Below, one piece after another: positions 54,040 through 62,537 of a stretch of 64,000 nucleotides of DNA. Both the position numbers and the translations under genes were made by a program. This DNA is from JANWXD01 sp035575135. Lineage in GTDB: Bacteria; Acidobacteriota; Terriglobia; Bryobacterales; Bryobacteraceae. Each line of letters begins with the position of its first letter. Position 1 is the first letter of the stretch. The notes beneath the pieces were generated by a model. That model did not search any database. It was not told where the DNA came from and was given only the letters and a program-made list of their open reading frames with translations. The stretch spans positions 1 through 64,000 of the forward strand of contig DATLYE010000030.1 of the NCBI GenBank assembly GCA_035575135.1. The letters are read 5' to 3'.

Positions 54040-55011
54040 TCACTTGCCGCCGGACAGCGGCGCCAGGACCGCATCCAATTCCTCATCGGTCCAGGAGGCG
54101 ATCCGCACGTTGCGGTGGAGACTCCAGTGTTCCACATGCTCGATCGCCCCGCCCGGAGGCACCAGCGCCAGCGGACCGAGCGTCTCCAGCTCCAGCATCT
54201 CTTTGTTGGTGAACATCTCGAAGGAACAGCCGAAGTCGGGGTAACGTTTGGAAGCATCCGCCTTCGCCCGTTTCACAAACAGGTCCGTCCCGATGAGGTA
54301 AGCACCCCACGTATCCGGATGAAACAAACCGGCTTTCTGCGGTTCCTCCGCCTGGGGATCCTGCCGCAGAACGAGGTATTTCTTCGTGAATTTCCACCGG
54401 GGATCGCTGAAGTCCGTGTAGGCCCACATCACCAGCGGGTTGGTCGGAAGCAGAACCTCGGGGTGGCGCCCGCGCGGAGGAAATCCCGTAATGGCTACAC
54501 CGCCCGGCGCCATCACCGTGAGCGCCCACGGAGCGAACTCGGCGGCTCGCCGGAGCGTGTTCCGCATCCGGTGCACCACCTCGACTGCCGTGCCCGTCTC
54601 CACCAGCCGGACCGCGATCTGTTTCTCGATCCCCGTCGCCTTCTCGACCGGCTGCGTGGCCACCAGCACACTTCCCTTGACCTCGATCTTTACCGGCTCG
54701 TTGTCCAGAGCGTAAGTGAGCGTGGCGTCCTCCGGGGCCCGCCACAACCGGTGTCCGCCGCGAATCATCCACTGCTTTTCCCCGCTCCGGCCGAGCATCT
54801 CGGGGTATTCCTTGAAGAAGTTCCGCTCGCCGGCGAAGCCATACCGCATGATGCGAGGACCGACATCCGCCGTAACGATGAGTTCGACTTCGCCGTTGCT
54901 GATGCGGTAGCAGTTCGGCCAGCCCTGGTAATTGACCTTTTCGATCCGCACCGCAGCCTGCACCTCCGCCAACAAGACCAGCAACAGGATCATCCGGGAC
55001 ATGCCACACAT
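54040..55011 (-). CDS. Exported DUF4380-like protein
   Basis: 323 aa from the ATG at 55011, which overlaps the stop of thiL by one base (TAATG). Signal peptide (about 1-19). The sequence resembles DUF4380-type proteins that have an aldose-epimerase/galactose-mutarotase-like beta-sandwich: IEKVNYQGWPNCYRISNGEV, ELIVTADVGPRIMRYGFAGE, VHRMRNTLRRAAEFAPWALT and WKFTKKYLVLRQDPQAEEPQ. No reaction is established. The thiL-coupled start is probably incidental to function but ensures co-expression. ATG 55002 and 54993 are alternative starts. Confidence 0.78.
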   Translation of the reverse strand: MCGMSRMILLLVLLAEVQAAVRIEKVNYQGWPNCYRISNGEVELIVTADVGPRIMRYGFAGERNFFKEYPEMLGRSGEKQWMIRGGHRLWRAPEDATLTYALDNEPVKIEVKGSVLVATQPVEKATGIEKQIAVRLVETGTAVEVVHRMRNTLRRAAEFAPWALTVMAPGGVAITGFPPRGRHPEVLLPTNPLVMWAYTDFSDPRWKFTKKYLVLRQDPQAEEPQKAGLFHPDTWGAYLIGTDLFVKRAKADASKRYPDFGCSFEMFTNKEMLELETLGPLALVPPGGAIEHVEHWSLHRNVRIASWTDEELDAVLAPLSGGK

Positions 55012-55931
55012 TATGGCGCAGCGCACCGGAACGGGTCCCAGCCGCGTGGCGCCAGAATACGGCCGCGGAACCAGACACGGCCGGGCCGACCCAGACGCAT
55101 CACGCCGATTTCCGTGAGCAAGACCCCGTCGTATTCCTCTGGCGCTCTCACGCCGGACGGAAGGGTGAACAGCAGCTCGTAATCTTCGCCGCCGTGGAGA
55201 GCCTGCTCCAGACTGGCGCCGGGGAACCGGGGCGGCTCCCGCTCGATCACCGCTGCGACGCCGGAGGCCAGACACAGGCGGTGCAGGTCCAGCGAGAGGC
55301 CGTCGCTGAGATCAATCGCCGCCGTGGCCCCCAGCTGCGCGCGGAGGAACTGCCCGAGTTTGAGCCGCGGTGCCGGTTTCAGGTGCCGGCGCCAGGCCCG
55401 CCCTTGCCGCTCGGCGAGCCCCAGCGCCGAACCGCCCAGACGGCCCGACACGAAGATCCGGTCTCCCGGCCTTGCCCCGTCACGCCGCAGAAACCGGTTC
55501 CGCGGCGCCGTACCGCAGACCACGATATCGCAAAGAGCCAGACGCGCCCGGGTCAGATCACCGCCCGCCAGGACGACTCCGTGCTCGCGGGCCAGCGCGT
55601 TCAAGCCACGGTAGAAGGCGTCCAGCCAGCGCGCGCCCATCCCCTCGCCGAGAGCCAGCGAGACGAAGCAAAAGCGAGGCTCTCCGCCCATAGCGGCAAT
55701 GTCGCTCAGGCCGCGCGCCAGCGCCCGGTGGCCCACCGAGACCGGAGGATGTACCCCCGCCAGAAAATGTACCCCTTCGATCATCAGGTCGGTGGTTAGC
55801 AGCCAGTCCTGACGGGCGCCTCTGGGTCGCAGGACCGCACAATCATCCCCGATGCCGAGGATCAGCTCGTCGGGAGTCCCTGAGAAGGCCTTGCGGGTAA
55901 TGGAAGCAACCAGACTGAGTTCGTTCCTCAC
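55011..55931 (-). CDS. thiL: Thiamine-monophosphate kinase ThiL
   Basis: 306 aa from GTG 55931. Converts thiamine monophosphate to thiamine diphosphate with ATP. Motifs of the PurM/ThiL fold: ILGIGDDCAVL (metal/nucleotide), LTTDLMIEGVHF, RALARGLSDIAAMGGEPRF, VLAGGDLTRA and AAIDLSDGLSLDLHRLC. A longer frame upstream would overlap the receptor gene and is not conserved. Length (306) fits the family. It sits alone among surface-protein genes, with DUF4380 coupled downstream; other thiamine genes are not in view. Confidence 0.93.
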   Translation of the reverse strand: MRNELSLVASITRKAFSGTPDELILGIGDDCAVLRPRGARQDWLLTTDLMIEGVHFLAGVHPPVSVGHRALARGLSDIAAMGGEPRFCFVSLALGEGMGARWLDAFYRGLNALAREHGVVLAGGDLTRARLALCDIVVCGTAPRNRFLRRDGARPGDRIFVSGRLGGSALGLAERQGRAWRRHLKPAPRLKLGQFLRAQLGATAAIDLSDGLSLDLHRLCLASGVAAVIEREPPRFPGASLEQALHGGEDYELLFTLPSGVRAPEEYDGVLLTEIGVMRLGRPGRVWFRGRILAPRGWDPFRCAAP

Positions 55932-55993
55932 ACCAGGCAGACTTGCCTGATTGTAGCCCGCGCTTCCGCTCCGCTGCGACCCCGCGCTCCCCG

Positions 55994-58900
55994 TTACCAG
56001 ATCAGCTTCAGAGCCATCTGCACCGTGCGCGGCAGGTTCTCCTGGCGCGTAATCGTGCCGAAGGCGCTGCTGGTGGGACTGATGTTGGGCGCGTCGAACT
56101 GCGGGTGGTTGGATGCGTTGAAGAACTCTGCGCGGTACTGCAGCTTCACGCGCTCCGTAATCAGGGTGTCCTTCAGAACCGAGATGTCGAAATTGTTCGT
56201 CGCCGCCTCGCGGAGATTGCCGAACCGGGAGGGAAACCGGCGGATGTTCCACGCCAGTTGCCGCGCGCTGGCCCGCTCGAAACGAGTCGTGTCAAACGCG
56301 CCGTCCACGGCCCGGGGGTTCAGGCGCAGGTCGCCGCCAAAATAAATCACATTGCCCCAGTCGCCGATGGGCTGCCCGGAAGCGAACGTGTAAATGCCGT
56401 TGACCGACCAGCCGCCCACGATCCGCTGGAGCACAGGACCTGCGCTGCCGGCGAGTGCTTTTCCGCGGCCGAAGGGCAGTTCATAGACTCCGCTGACGAC
56501 CAGGCGCTGGGGAACGTCCTCATTGGCCACCCGCTTCTCGGGCGCCGGATCACTCAGATTGAGGAACGTGCGCTTCTCCAGAAGCTTCGAGTACTGGTAA
56601 TTGACGATCGCCGCAAATCCCCGCGCCAGGCGTTTCTCCAGGCGAGCCTGCAGCATGTGATAGAACGAGCTCCCAAAATTGTCCCCAAGCACCGTCACGC
56701 CGCCGTCACCGGAAAACTGCGGAAAGGCCCGCAACAGTTGGTTGACCTGTACGGTGCTGCCGTTGAGCCCCGTCCCGGGCAGCAGACCCCGGAAAGGATT
56801 GGGGACGTTGGCCGTCATGCGGTCAATCACCGGCTGGTCCCGCACGGGCGACGTGCTGAGAAACTGCGGCGGCACCCAGTTCAGGCCGCGGTTCCCGTTC
56901 AGGCGAATGGCGTGATTGCCCATGTAGCCTACCTCGAAGACCGTGTTCGCGCCCAGTTCGCGCTGGATGGTGAAATTCCAGCGCAGCGAATACGGGTTGT
57001 CGAAGCCGAAGTTGTAGAAACTCACGTTCTGGCCGAGAAACGTATTCACCCCGAGCGAGTTGCCCACCGGCTGCGCGATCCCCGCCGGGAACGGATTGCT
57101 CAGTGTCGCCGCCGGCGTCAGAAAGCCGTCCAGCGTGGCGACAAACGGAGTCCGCTGGAAGAAGCCCGGCTGCTGGGACGCCTGAATCCCCGCCGTGAAG
57201 TAGTAAATTCCGAAACCGCCCCGCAATACCGTCTTGCGGCCCAAAGCCTCCGGGCTCCAGGCAAAACCGAAGCGGGGGCTGAACAGCGAGTTCATCTCCG
57301 CAATCCCGCGGCGCCCCGGCCGGGCAAAGATCACGCCCCCCACCGGGTTGAATCTGGAGACGGGCAGCTCCGGAATCGGATTGGCGGCATAGGCCGCCTT
57401 GGCCGCTTCCGTCACCTGATTGGGCGTCGTTGCATCGAATCCCACAATCTGGCGGTCAAACCGCTCGGTTGTGGTCATTTCCCGCTCAAAGCGCAGGCCC
57501 AGATTCAGCGTCAGCGTCGGCGTAACTTTCCAGTCGTCCTGCAGAAACAGGGCCCAGTAGCCGGCTTGATTGCTGCGAAAGGAGCCTACGTCAAAGCGGC
57601 CGCCCGTGGGTAAGCCGAGCAGAAACGCGCTCACTTCGCTGCCGAAAGGCGGAGCTGGAGAGTTGTCGAGCGGGCCGCGGGTCCAGTTATTGCGGAACGA
57701 ATACAATCCCGACGAACTGCCGAAATTAGCGCCGCTATTTCGATAGAGCCGCAGATCCGCCCCGAATTTCAAGCTGTGACTTCTCGCAAACCGGTTCATG
57801 CTCGTAAAAATCTGAAACTGATCGTACGGCAGCGGCAGACTTCCTTCGTGGCCCAGGTCGCTCAGGCCGTCCGCATCGAAGTCAATCACGGGCAGCAGTG
57901 CCTGGGAGGAAGCCGCCGCAAGCGAAGGCGGGAACCCCAGCGAGGTCATGTCAAATCCCAAGCTGGGACGCCGGTCGCCCTCCGTCCAGCGCGTCCAGTT
58001 GAGCCGGGTGTTGAGCACCGTCGTCGGGGTAAACGTATAGACATCATCGAACATGGCGCCCCAGTTAATCCGCTTGAGAAAGTTACCTGTGGCGATGTTT
58101 TTGAACAGATTGCCGCGGAATTCCAGCCGCTCGTTGTGGCGGAAGTTGGCGAAAAACTTATGCCGATCGCTCAAATTAAAATCGAGCCGGCCGAGCTCGC
58201 TGTTGTAATCATCGCCCCTCGTGGAATTGGCCAGGAAGTTATTCCGGCCGTCGGCCTGCCCGGGCTGATTCGGCCGGGGATAGAAATCCAGGTATTTCAG
58301 TGCAATCGGATTCAGCCGGTCCTTGGGAATGATGTTGTTGGGGAACGGCTGACGCCGCACGCGAGCCCCTTCTCGCACGCCCGTGGCGGGATCGTAGAGC
58401 TGGTAGCTGCTCCCGAGAGCGAGCAACCGGGAAAAATCACCCTGCCGCATGGCGTCGGTCGGCACCGTGGTCGTCACGGGTTCCGGGAAGCGGTCCTTAA
58501 TGCCTTCGTAGGCGAAATACCAGAAGACGCGATTGCGGCCGTCAAAAAGCTTCGGAATGTATAGCGGCGCCCCGGCGTTGACGCCCCACTGGTTGTAAAC
58601 GAGCTGGCTTTTCTTCTGGCCCGCCTTGTTCACGAAAAAGTCTGTGGCGGCCGTCTTGGCCACCTGATTGAAGTCGTATGCGTTGCCGTGAAACTCGTTG
58701 GTGCCGCCCTTCAAGACCACGTTCACCGTACCGCCGCCGGTATTCCCGTAAGCCGCATCCGCCTGAAAGGTCTCCACTTTGACCTCGGTCACGCTGTCCA
58801 CGGGCGGATTGTAGGCCACACGGCGGTCCTGCGTGGTGTCCGGCGCTCCGTCCAGCAGCAGCTCGTTGGTGCGCGACGGCGCCCCGCCCATCGAGAAGTC

Positions 58901-59437
58901 CGACGGGCCTGCGTTGTCAAAGGGCCGCTGGAAGCGCGGATCCGAAAGCGGAATCACGCCGAAGGCGATCTGCGCCAGCGACAGCGGCGTGCGCCCGTTC
59001 ATCGGCAGATTCTCGATAAAGCGCGAAGTGATCACCTGTCCGGTCGAGGCCGTGGCGGTCGTCAGTACAGGCGCGTCCGCCGTCACCGTGACCGTCTCGA
59101 CCAGCTGACCCAGCTCCAGCGTAATGTCCAGCGTCATCTGCTCATTGGCGCTCACCTGAACCCGTTCGCGGACGTAGCGCTTGAAACCGTTCGCTTCGGC
59201 TTCCAAGCGGTACGGCCCCGGTTGCAGGTACGGCAGCGTGAACTGGCCGGCGGCATTGCTCTCGGTCTGATAGCGCGCCTGGGTCTCCAGGTTCGTCGCG
59301 GTGATGGCCACGTTGGGCACAACGGCCTGCTGGGCATCCACCACGCGCCCCGTGATCGAGCCACGGAACTGTTGCGCCGCTGCGGGCTGAGTCCACACGT
59401 AGCCCGCTACCAGCATGCAAATTAAACCATTCCTCAC
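55994..59437 (-). CDS. Oar-like TonB-dependent receptor
   Basis: 1147 aa from GTG 59437 with an AAAGGGGGT ribosome site. Signal peptide (about 1-21), carboxypeptidase-regulatory-like domain (GSITGRVVDAQQAVVPNVAI, about 25-105), plug (SRFIENLPMNGRTPLSLAQI, NELLLDGAPDTTQDRR, GGTVNVVLKGGTNEFHGNAY) and large barrel ending VQMALKLIW. Domain plan is as in the 49905-53768 receptor, but sequence identity along the barrel looks low, so different substrates are likely. A good promoter lies upstream. No transporter or enzyme gene is in the same operon, so the substrate cannot be inferred. Confidence 0.92.
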   Translation of the reverse strand: MRNGLICMLVAGYVWTQPAAAQQFRGSITGRVVDAQQAVVPNVAITATNLETQARYQTESNAAGQFTLPYLQPGPYRLEAEANGFKRYVRERVQVSANEQMTLDITLELGQLVETVTVTADAPVLTTATASTGQVITSRFIENLPMNGRTPLSLAQIAFGVIPLSDPRFQRPFDNAGPSDFSMGGAPSRTNELLLDGAPDTTQDRRVAYNPPVDSVTEVKVETFQADAAYGNTGGGTVNVVLKGGTNEFHGNAYDFNQVAKTAATDFFVNKAGQKKSQLVYNQWGVNAGAPLYIPKLFDGRNRVFWYFAYEGIKDRFPEPVTTTVPTDAMRQGDFSRLLALGSSYQLYDPATGVREGARVRRQPFPNNIIPKDRLNPIALKYLDFYPRPNQPGQADGRNNFLANSTRGDDYNSELGRLDFNLSDRHKFFANFRHNERLEFRGNLFKNIATGNFLKRINWGAMFDDVYTFTPTTVLNTRLNWTRWTEGDRRPSLGFDMTSLGFPPSLAAASSQALLPVIDFDADGLSDLGHEGSLPLPYDQFQIFTSMNRFARSHSLKFGADLRLYRNSGANFGSSSGLYSFRNNWTRGPLDNSPAPPFGSEVSAFLLGLPTGGRFDVGSFRSNQAGYWALFLQDDWKVTPTLTLNLGLRFEREMTTTERFDRQIVGFDATTPNQVTEAAKAAYAANPIPELPVSRFNPVGGVIFARPGRRGIAEMNSLFSPRFGFAWSPEALGRKTVLRGGFGIYYFTAGIQASQQPGFFQRTPFVATLDGFLTPAATLSNPFPAGIAQPVGNSLGVNTFLGQNVSFYNFGFDNPYSLRWNFTIQRELGANTVFEVGYMGNHAIRLNGNRGLNWVPPQFLSTSPVRDQPVIDRMTANVPNPFRGLLPGTGLNGSTVQVNQLLRAFPQFSGDGGVTVLGDNFGSSFYHMLQARLEKRLARGFAAIVNYQYSKLLEKRTFLNLSDPAPEKRVANEDVPQRLVVSGVYELPFGRGKALAGSAGPVLQRIVGGWSVNGIYTFASGQPIGDWGNVIYFGGDLRLNPRAVDGAFDTTRFERASARQLAWNIRRFPSRFGNLREAATNNFDISVLKDTLITERVKLQYRAEFFNASNHPQFDAPNISPTSSAFGTITRQENLPRTVQMALKLIW

Positions 59438-59467
59438 GGCAACCCCCTTTCTTTGCTGCCTGGCAGG

Positions 59468-59496
59468 ATTCTACTACCCAGACAGCGGCGCGTCAA
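59468..59496 (-). promoter_or_regulatory. Strong promoter of the second large receptor gene
   Basis: Minus strand TTGACG (59496-59491), 17 bp, TAGAAT (59473-59468). The expected start is about 24 bases before the GTG. Confidence 0.7.
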
Positions 59497-59590
59497 GCGA
59501 AGACCGGAATTTTTACAGAATGTAAGCGGCCCCGGGCGGAGCGGGCGCGGTCTCGAACCCCGCGACTGTCTCTGCCGCTTTCGTACGCCG

Positions 59591-59596
59591 TATAAT
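59591..59596 (+). promoter_or_regulatory. Candidate -10 (TATAAT) for a leaderless GNAT mRNA
   Basis: TATAAT ends 6 bases before the ATG at 59603, so transcription would begin at or beside the start codon. The -35 region is weak. Confidence 0.45.
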
Positions 59597-59602
59597 CCCT
59601 CT

Positions 59603-60583
59603 ATGGCCGCGCCGGAGTTGCTCGCGGCAGAAATTACCGACCTGCGCTGTGTGGCCGCCGCAGACCTGGCGCCCGTTCTGGAATCCGAAGTGGCCGAGTG
59701 GCGGCAGGCGCTGCGCTGGGACTTCCGCCCTTCCGCCGATCTGGTTTTGCGCTTCGTCGCCTCCCAGGCTCTCAACGGTTACGCGCTCCGCGTGGCGGGC
59801 GACCTGGCAGGTTACACCTACGTCGTCGCCGAAGAGGGCAAAGGCCTGATCGGCGATCTGTACGTCCGCAGCGACCGGCGCACCATCGAAAACGAGAACT
59901 TGCTGCTTTCCGCCGCGGTCGAAAGCCTCTTTGCCAGTCCGCTTGTGCGTCGCGTCGAGTCGCAGTTGATGATGCTGTGCCGCCCGCTGGACCGCCCGCT
60001 GCCGCGCCCCGAATCCGCAACACGCTACTCGCGCCGGCTCATGGCTATTGACCGAGAGCGCATCGCCCGTCTTCCGGCGGCCGGCTGCCCGCCGGTGCAG
60101 CTGGAGTGCTGGCATGAGGGTCACAGCGAGGCTGCCGCGCGCCTGATCGCCGAAGCCTACCGCGGCCACATTGACAGCCGCATCAACGATCAATATCGTT
60201 CGCTCGCCGGCGCGCGCCGCTTCCTCTACAACATCGTCCAGTACCCGGGCTGCGGTATCTTTCTCCCGAGTGCCTCGTTCGTGGCGGCCGCCGGCGGCCG
60301 CGCCCTGGCCGGCCTCTGCCTTGCCAGCCGGCTTTCCGACGACGTGGGACACATCACCCAGCTTTGTGTGGCGCCCGGCCTTCGGGGCCTCGGCCTGGGC
60401 TACGAATTGCTACGTTGTTCGCTGGTCGCTCTGGCGGATCTGGGCTGCCGCACCATCACCCTCACCGTCACCAGCGCCAACCGTCAGGCCCTGGCGCTGT
60501 ATGAAAAAGTCGGTTTCACCACGCTGCGAGAGTTTGCGGCCTGCGTCTGGGAGAGGCCGGGCGAAGTCGAGGGCGGCTCGTGA
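59603..60583 (+). CDS. Tandem GNAT-family N-acetyltransferase
   Basis: 326 aa. The C-terminal half is a typical GNAT domain: HITQLCVAPGLRGLGLGYEL (acetyl-CoA-binding R/Q-x-x-G-x-G/A loop) and TLTVTSANRQALALYEKVGF. The N-terminal half (about 15-150) looks like a second, degenerate GNAT fold (GYALRVAGDLAGYTYVVAEE, IGDLYVRSD). Substrate unknown. The frame is open upstream, but those codons are not conserved and lie before the promoter. The mRNA is probably leaderless. Confidence 0.87.
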   Translation: MAAPELLAAEITDLRCVAAADLAPVLESEVAEWRQALRWDFRPSADLVLRFVASQALNGYALRVAGDLAGYTYVVAEEGKGLIGDLYVRSDRRTIENENLLLSAAVESLFASPLVRRVESQLMMLCRPLDRPLPRPESATRYSRRLMAIDRERIARLPAAGCPPVQLECWHEGHSEAAARLIAEAYRGHIDSRINDQYRSLAGARRFLYNIVQYPGCGIFLPSASFVAAAGGRALAGLCLASRLSDDVGHITQLCVAPGLRGLGLGYELLRCSLVALADLGCRTITLTVTSANRQALALYEKVGFTTLREFAACVWERPGEVEGGS

Positions 60584-60629
60584 AGCAGGCGAGCCAGGCC
60601 CCAATGTTGTGCAATGAGCGTTAGGCCGT

Positions 60630-60662
60630 GCCCGCCGGCTGCGGGGGCCGGGGGCGGCGGGC
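60630..60662. terminator. GC-rich inverted repeat between convergent genes
   Basis: GCCCGCCG (60630-60637) and CGGCGGGC (60655-60662) pair exactly around a 17-base loop. It lies between the stop codons of two convergent genes. No T-run on either side, so a terminator role is tentative. Confidence 0.35.
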
Positions 60663-60680
60663 AGGACGAGGTCGCAGGCG

Positions 60681-61496
60681 CTACTTCCGAGGCCGGCTCC
60701 ACGGAGACTCGATCAGTTTCGGGTCCCCCGTGGAAAAGTCGGCATCCGAAAAGCTTCGCCGTGTCACTTCCAAGACTTCGTAACGCGCTGCGGGACGTCC
60801 CTCCCAGTACGATACGTACTCAACCGGGAAGCCGTCAATCTGCTTGTCTGCCAGTTTGACGTCGGGCGTCCGCAGATACTGCCGCGCCCCCCGCGTGAAC
60901 TCTTCGAAGATTTCGCTGAGTTTCTCGAACACCGCCATGTCTGCGGCCGACAGTCCGAGCGATTGCGGAGCTACGGCACACAGCTCGGCCACTTTGCTTG
61001 TGCCCTCGAAGGCCTCGTATTTCTTGCAGGGTCGCCCGGCCACGCTGCCCGTCCCGGCCGCCCGGAACGTGGTCTTCGGCGCCGGGGCCGCAGCGCCCAG
61101 CTGTCCCGCCTGCTTGCCCATCATCTTCTCCATCATGGCGCGCTGTTCCGGCGGAAGGTTCTTGAGCTGTTCCTGAATCTGCGCCAAGGCGCTCGATACC
61201 TGCTGCGACATCTGCTGGAGGGCCGCACGGTCCATCACCTGGTATTGTTTGCGCCGGCGGTCAAGCATAATCATCTGGAAATCCCCGTCGCGTCGGATCA
61301 ACATCACGGAGGTGTCGCTTCTGGAGTCCGACATGTCCGTGCGAAACCGCTCCGCCTCGACGAACGTCGTCATCTTCGCCACGCTCTGATCTTTCAAGTT
61401 CGTCAAGCGGGCTTCAATCACCACGCCTGCAAAGCCCGCTGGCACGGCCAGCGCCGCCAGCAGAGAACCCGCAATGTGCGCTTTGCTCCTGGTCAT
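60681..61496 (-). CDS. Exported DUF4412-like protein
   Basis: 271 aa. Signal peptide (about 1-23). The remainder resembles DUF4412-like secreted proteins: FVEAERFRTDMSDSRSDTSV, LIRRDGDFQMIMLDRRRKQY, then a Gln/Met-rich helix (ALQQMSQQVSSALAQIQEQL, EQRAMMEKMMGKQAGQLGAA) and a beta part (GRPCKKYEAFEGTSKVAELC with two Cys, IDGFPVEYVSYWEGRPAARY). The Met-rich helix could bind metal, but this is speculative. No operon partner; 136 bases separate it from the next gene on the same strand. Confidence 0.75.
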   Translation of the reverse strand: MTRSKAHIAGSLLAALAVPAGFAGVVIEARLTNLKDQSVAKMTTFVEAERFRTDMSDSRSDTSVMLIRRDGDFQMIMLDRRRKQYQVMDRAALQQMSQQVSSALAQIQEQLKNLPPEQRAMMEKMMGKQAGQLGAAAPAPKTTFRAAGTGSVAGRPCKKYEAFEGTSKVAELCAVAPQSLGLSAADMAVFEKLSEIFEEFTRGARQYLRTPDVKLADKQIDGFPVEYVSYWEGRPAARYEVLEVTRRSFSDADFSTGDPKLIESPWSRPRK

Positions 61497-61632
61497 TTTC
61501 TGTTCTCCTGCTCGAAACGGACGGCCGCCTGCGGGAATTGGCCCGCGGGCGGCAAGGCGCCGTCAGATCTATTGATGATGCCGGATCGCGGGCGCTCGCA
61601 GCGACTTCATACTTTCCGCCAAGCCTGACTCC

Positions 61633-62046
61633 TTAGGGCCGTACCTTTTCCCGAGTTTCGGCCAGCAGTTGCTCGAGCGACGCCATTACGGCCGGCTCCG
61701 CCTTGGCCAAACCCGCCGTGACCCCGTCCCGCAAACGGAGTATTTCTTCGAGCCGGCGCTTCAGGTCCGCGTCCGCCGTCTCGCCCGCGTGCTCGCGCAA
61801 GCCCTGAAAGAACCGGGTGGCCGCCTCCGCCGCCAGACCGTAGTTCTTGCGGGCGGCCTCCAGATAGATCTGCGCTGCAAGATCACGGTATTCCGAGAGC
61901 CGCATTCTCTCGCCGCAGGCAACCAGCTCCCGCCGAACGCCGTGCAGCTCCGCCTCGAGCCGGCTGCATTTGACAAACTGCGGCACAAAACCTGCCAGAA
62001 ACCCGACTCCCAGCAAGACCGCCCACACGATCAATTTGTTCTTCAC
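61633..62046 (-). CDS. Small membrane-anchored coiled-coil protein of unknown function
   Basis: 137 aa from GTG 62046, with AAGGAG 7 bases upstream. One N-terminal membrane helix (LIVWAVLLGVGFLAGFVPQF) is followed by a mainly helical, charged domain (SRLEAELHGVRRELVACGER, AARKNYGLAAEAATRFFQGL, DADLKRRLEEILRLRDGVTA). Heptad-like spacing suggests a coiled coil. Family not recognised. A longer frame upstream (to 62352) runs through non-coding-looking DNA and is rejected. A TATAAT lies 28 bases upstream. Confidence 0.75.
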   Translation of the reverse strand: MKNKLIVWAVLLGVGFLAGFVPQFVKCSRLEAELHGVRRELVACGERMRLSEYRDLAAQIYLEAARKNYGLAAEAATRFFQGLREHAGETADADLKRRLEEILRLRDGVTAGLAKAEPAVMASLEQLLAETREKVRP

Positions 62047-62073
62047 CGGACCGCTCCTTGTGTTGACGGTGCT

Positions 62074-62079
62074 ATTATA
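62074..62079 (-). promoter_or_regulatory. -10 element (TATAAT) for the coiled-coil protein gene
   Basis: Perfect TATAAT on the minus strand, giving a leader of about 20 bases. No convincing -35 at 17-bp spacing. Confidence 0.4.
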
Positions 62080-62537
62080 TGAGAGCGCCCGCAGCGCGGG
62101 ATAGTGTGTGGCGCTAGACGCACTGCCCAGGGAGGGACAGTTAGCGCTCGCGCGAACCGGTGGGAAAACCAAAGGTTTGGGGGCGTCGCCTACTGTTGCG
62201 AAGCACTTCGCTGAACTGGACGAGTAACTGGATTCGCTGGAGGCAAGGCCCCTCGGAAGGATACCTGAGAGAGATCCTGAGGTGACGTCGAAGGACGACA
62301 CCACAATCTCCGCCGGCGGCGTGATCTGCGCTTTCAAGGCCTCTGAACTCACCGAGCGCTACCGCATTCGCGCTTTCGACAGCAAGATCCGGAGGGGAAG
62401 TGTGGAACTGCTGCTTGTCCGTGTCCCCACATGCTGTGTTTGCATCGCATAGCGTCGGGTTGTCCGGGGGTACAAGAATTGCTCGCTCGTTTCGGGAGGT
62501 GTCCCGAGCCGTTGGGAGCGGCCCTGGAACGTGAGTC
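62080..62537. other. Gene-poor 458-bp stretch upstream of cas3
   Basis: No recognisable gene and no CRISPR repeats are seen. On the plus strand one frame stays open from 62105 to a TAG at 62450-62452, except for a single TAA at 62225-62227. It includes possible short ORFs (GTG 62108-62227, 39 aa; GTG 62282-62452, 56 aa with ICAFKASELTERYRIRAFDS). This could be a decayed gene or chance. GC content appears lower than in the region to the left, matching the start of an acquired segment. Confidence 0.4.

Noticed and set aside
62080..62537. CRISPR array upstream of cas3
   Set aside because: No repeated 28-37-base units could be found.
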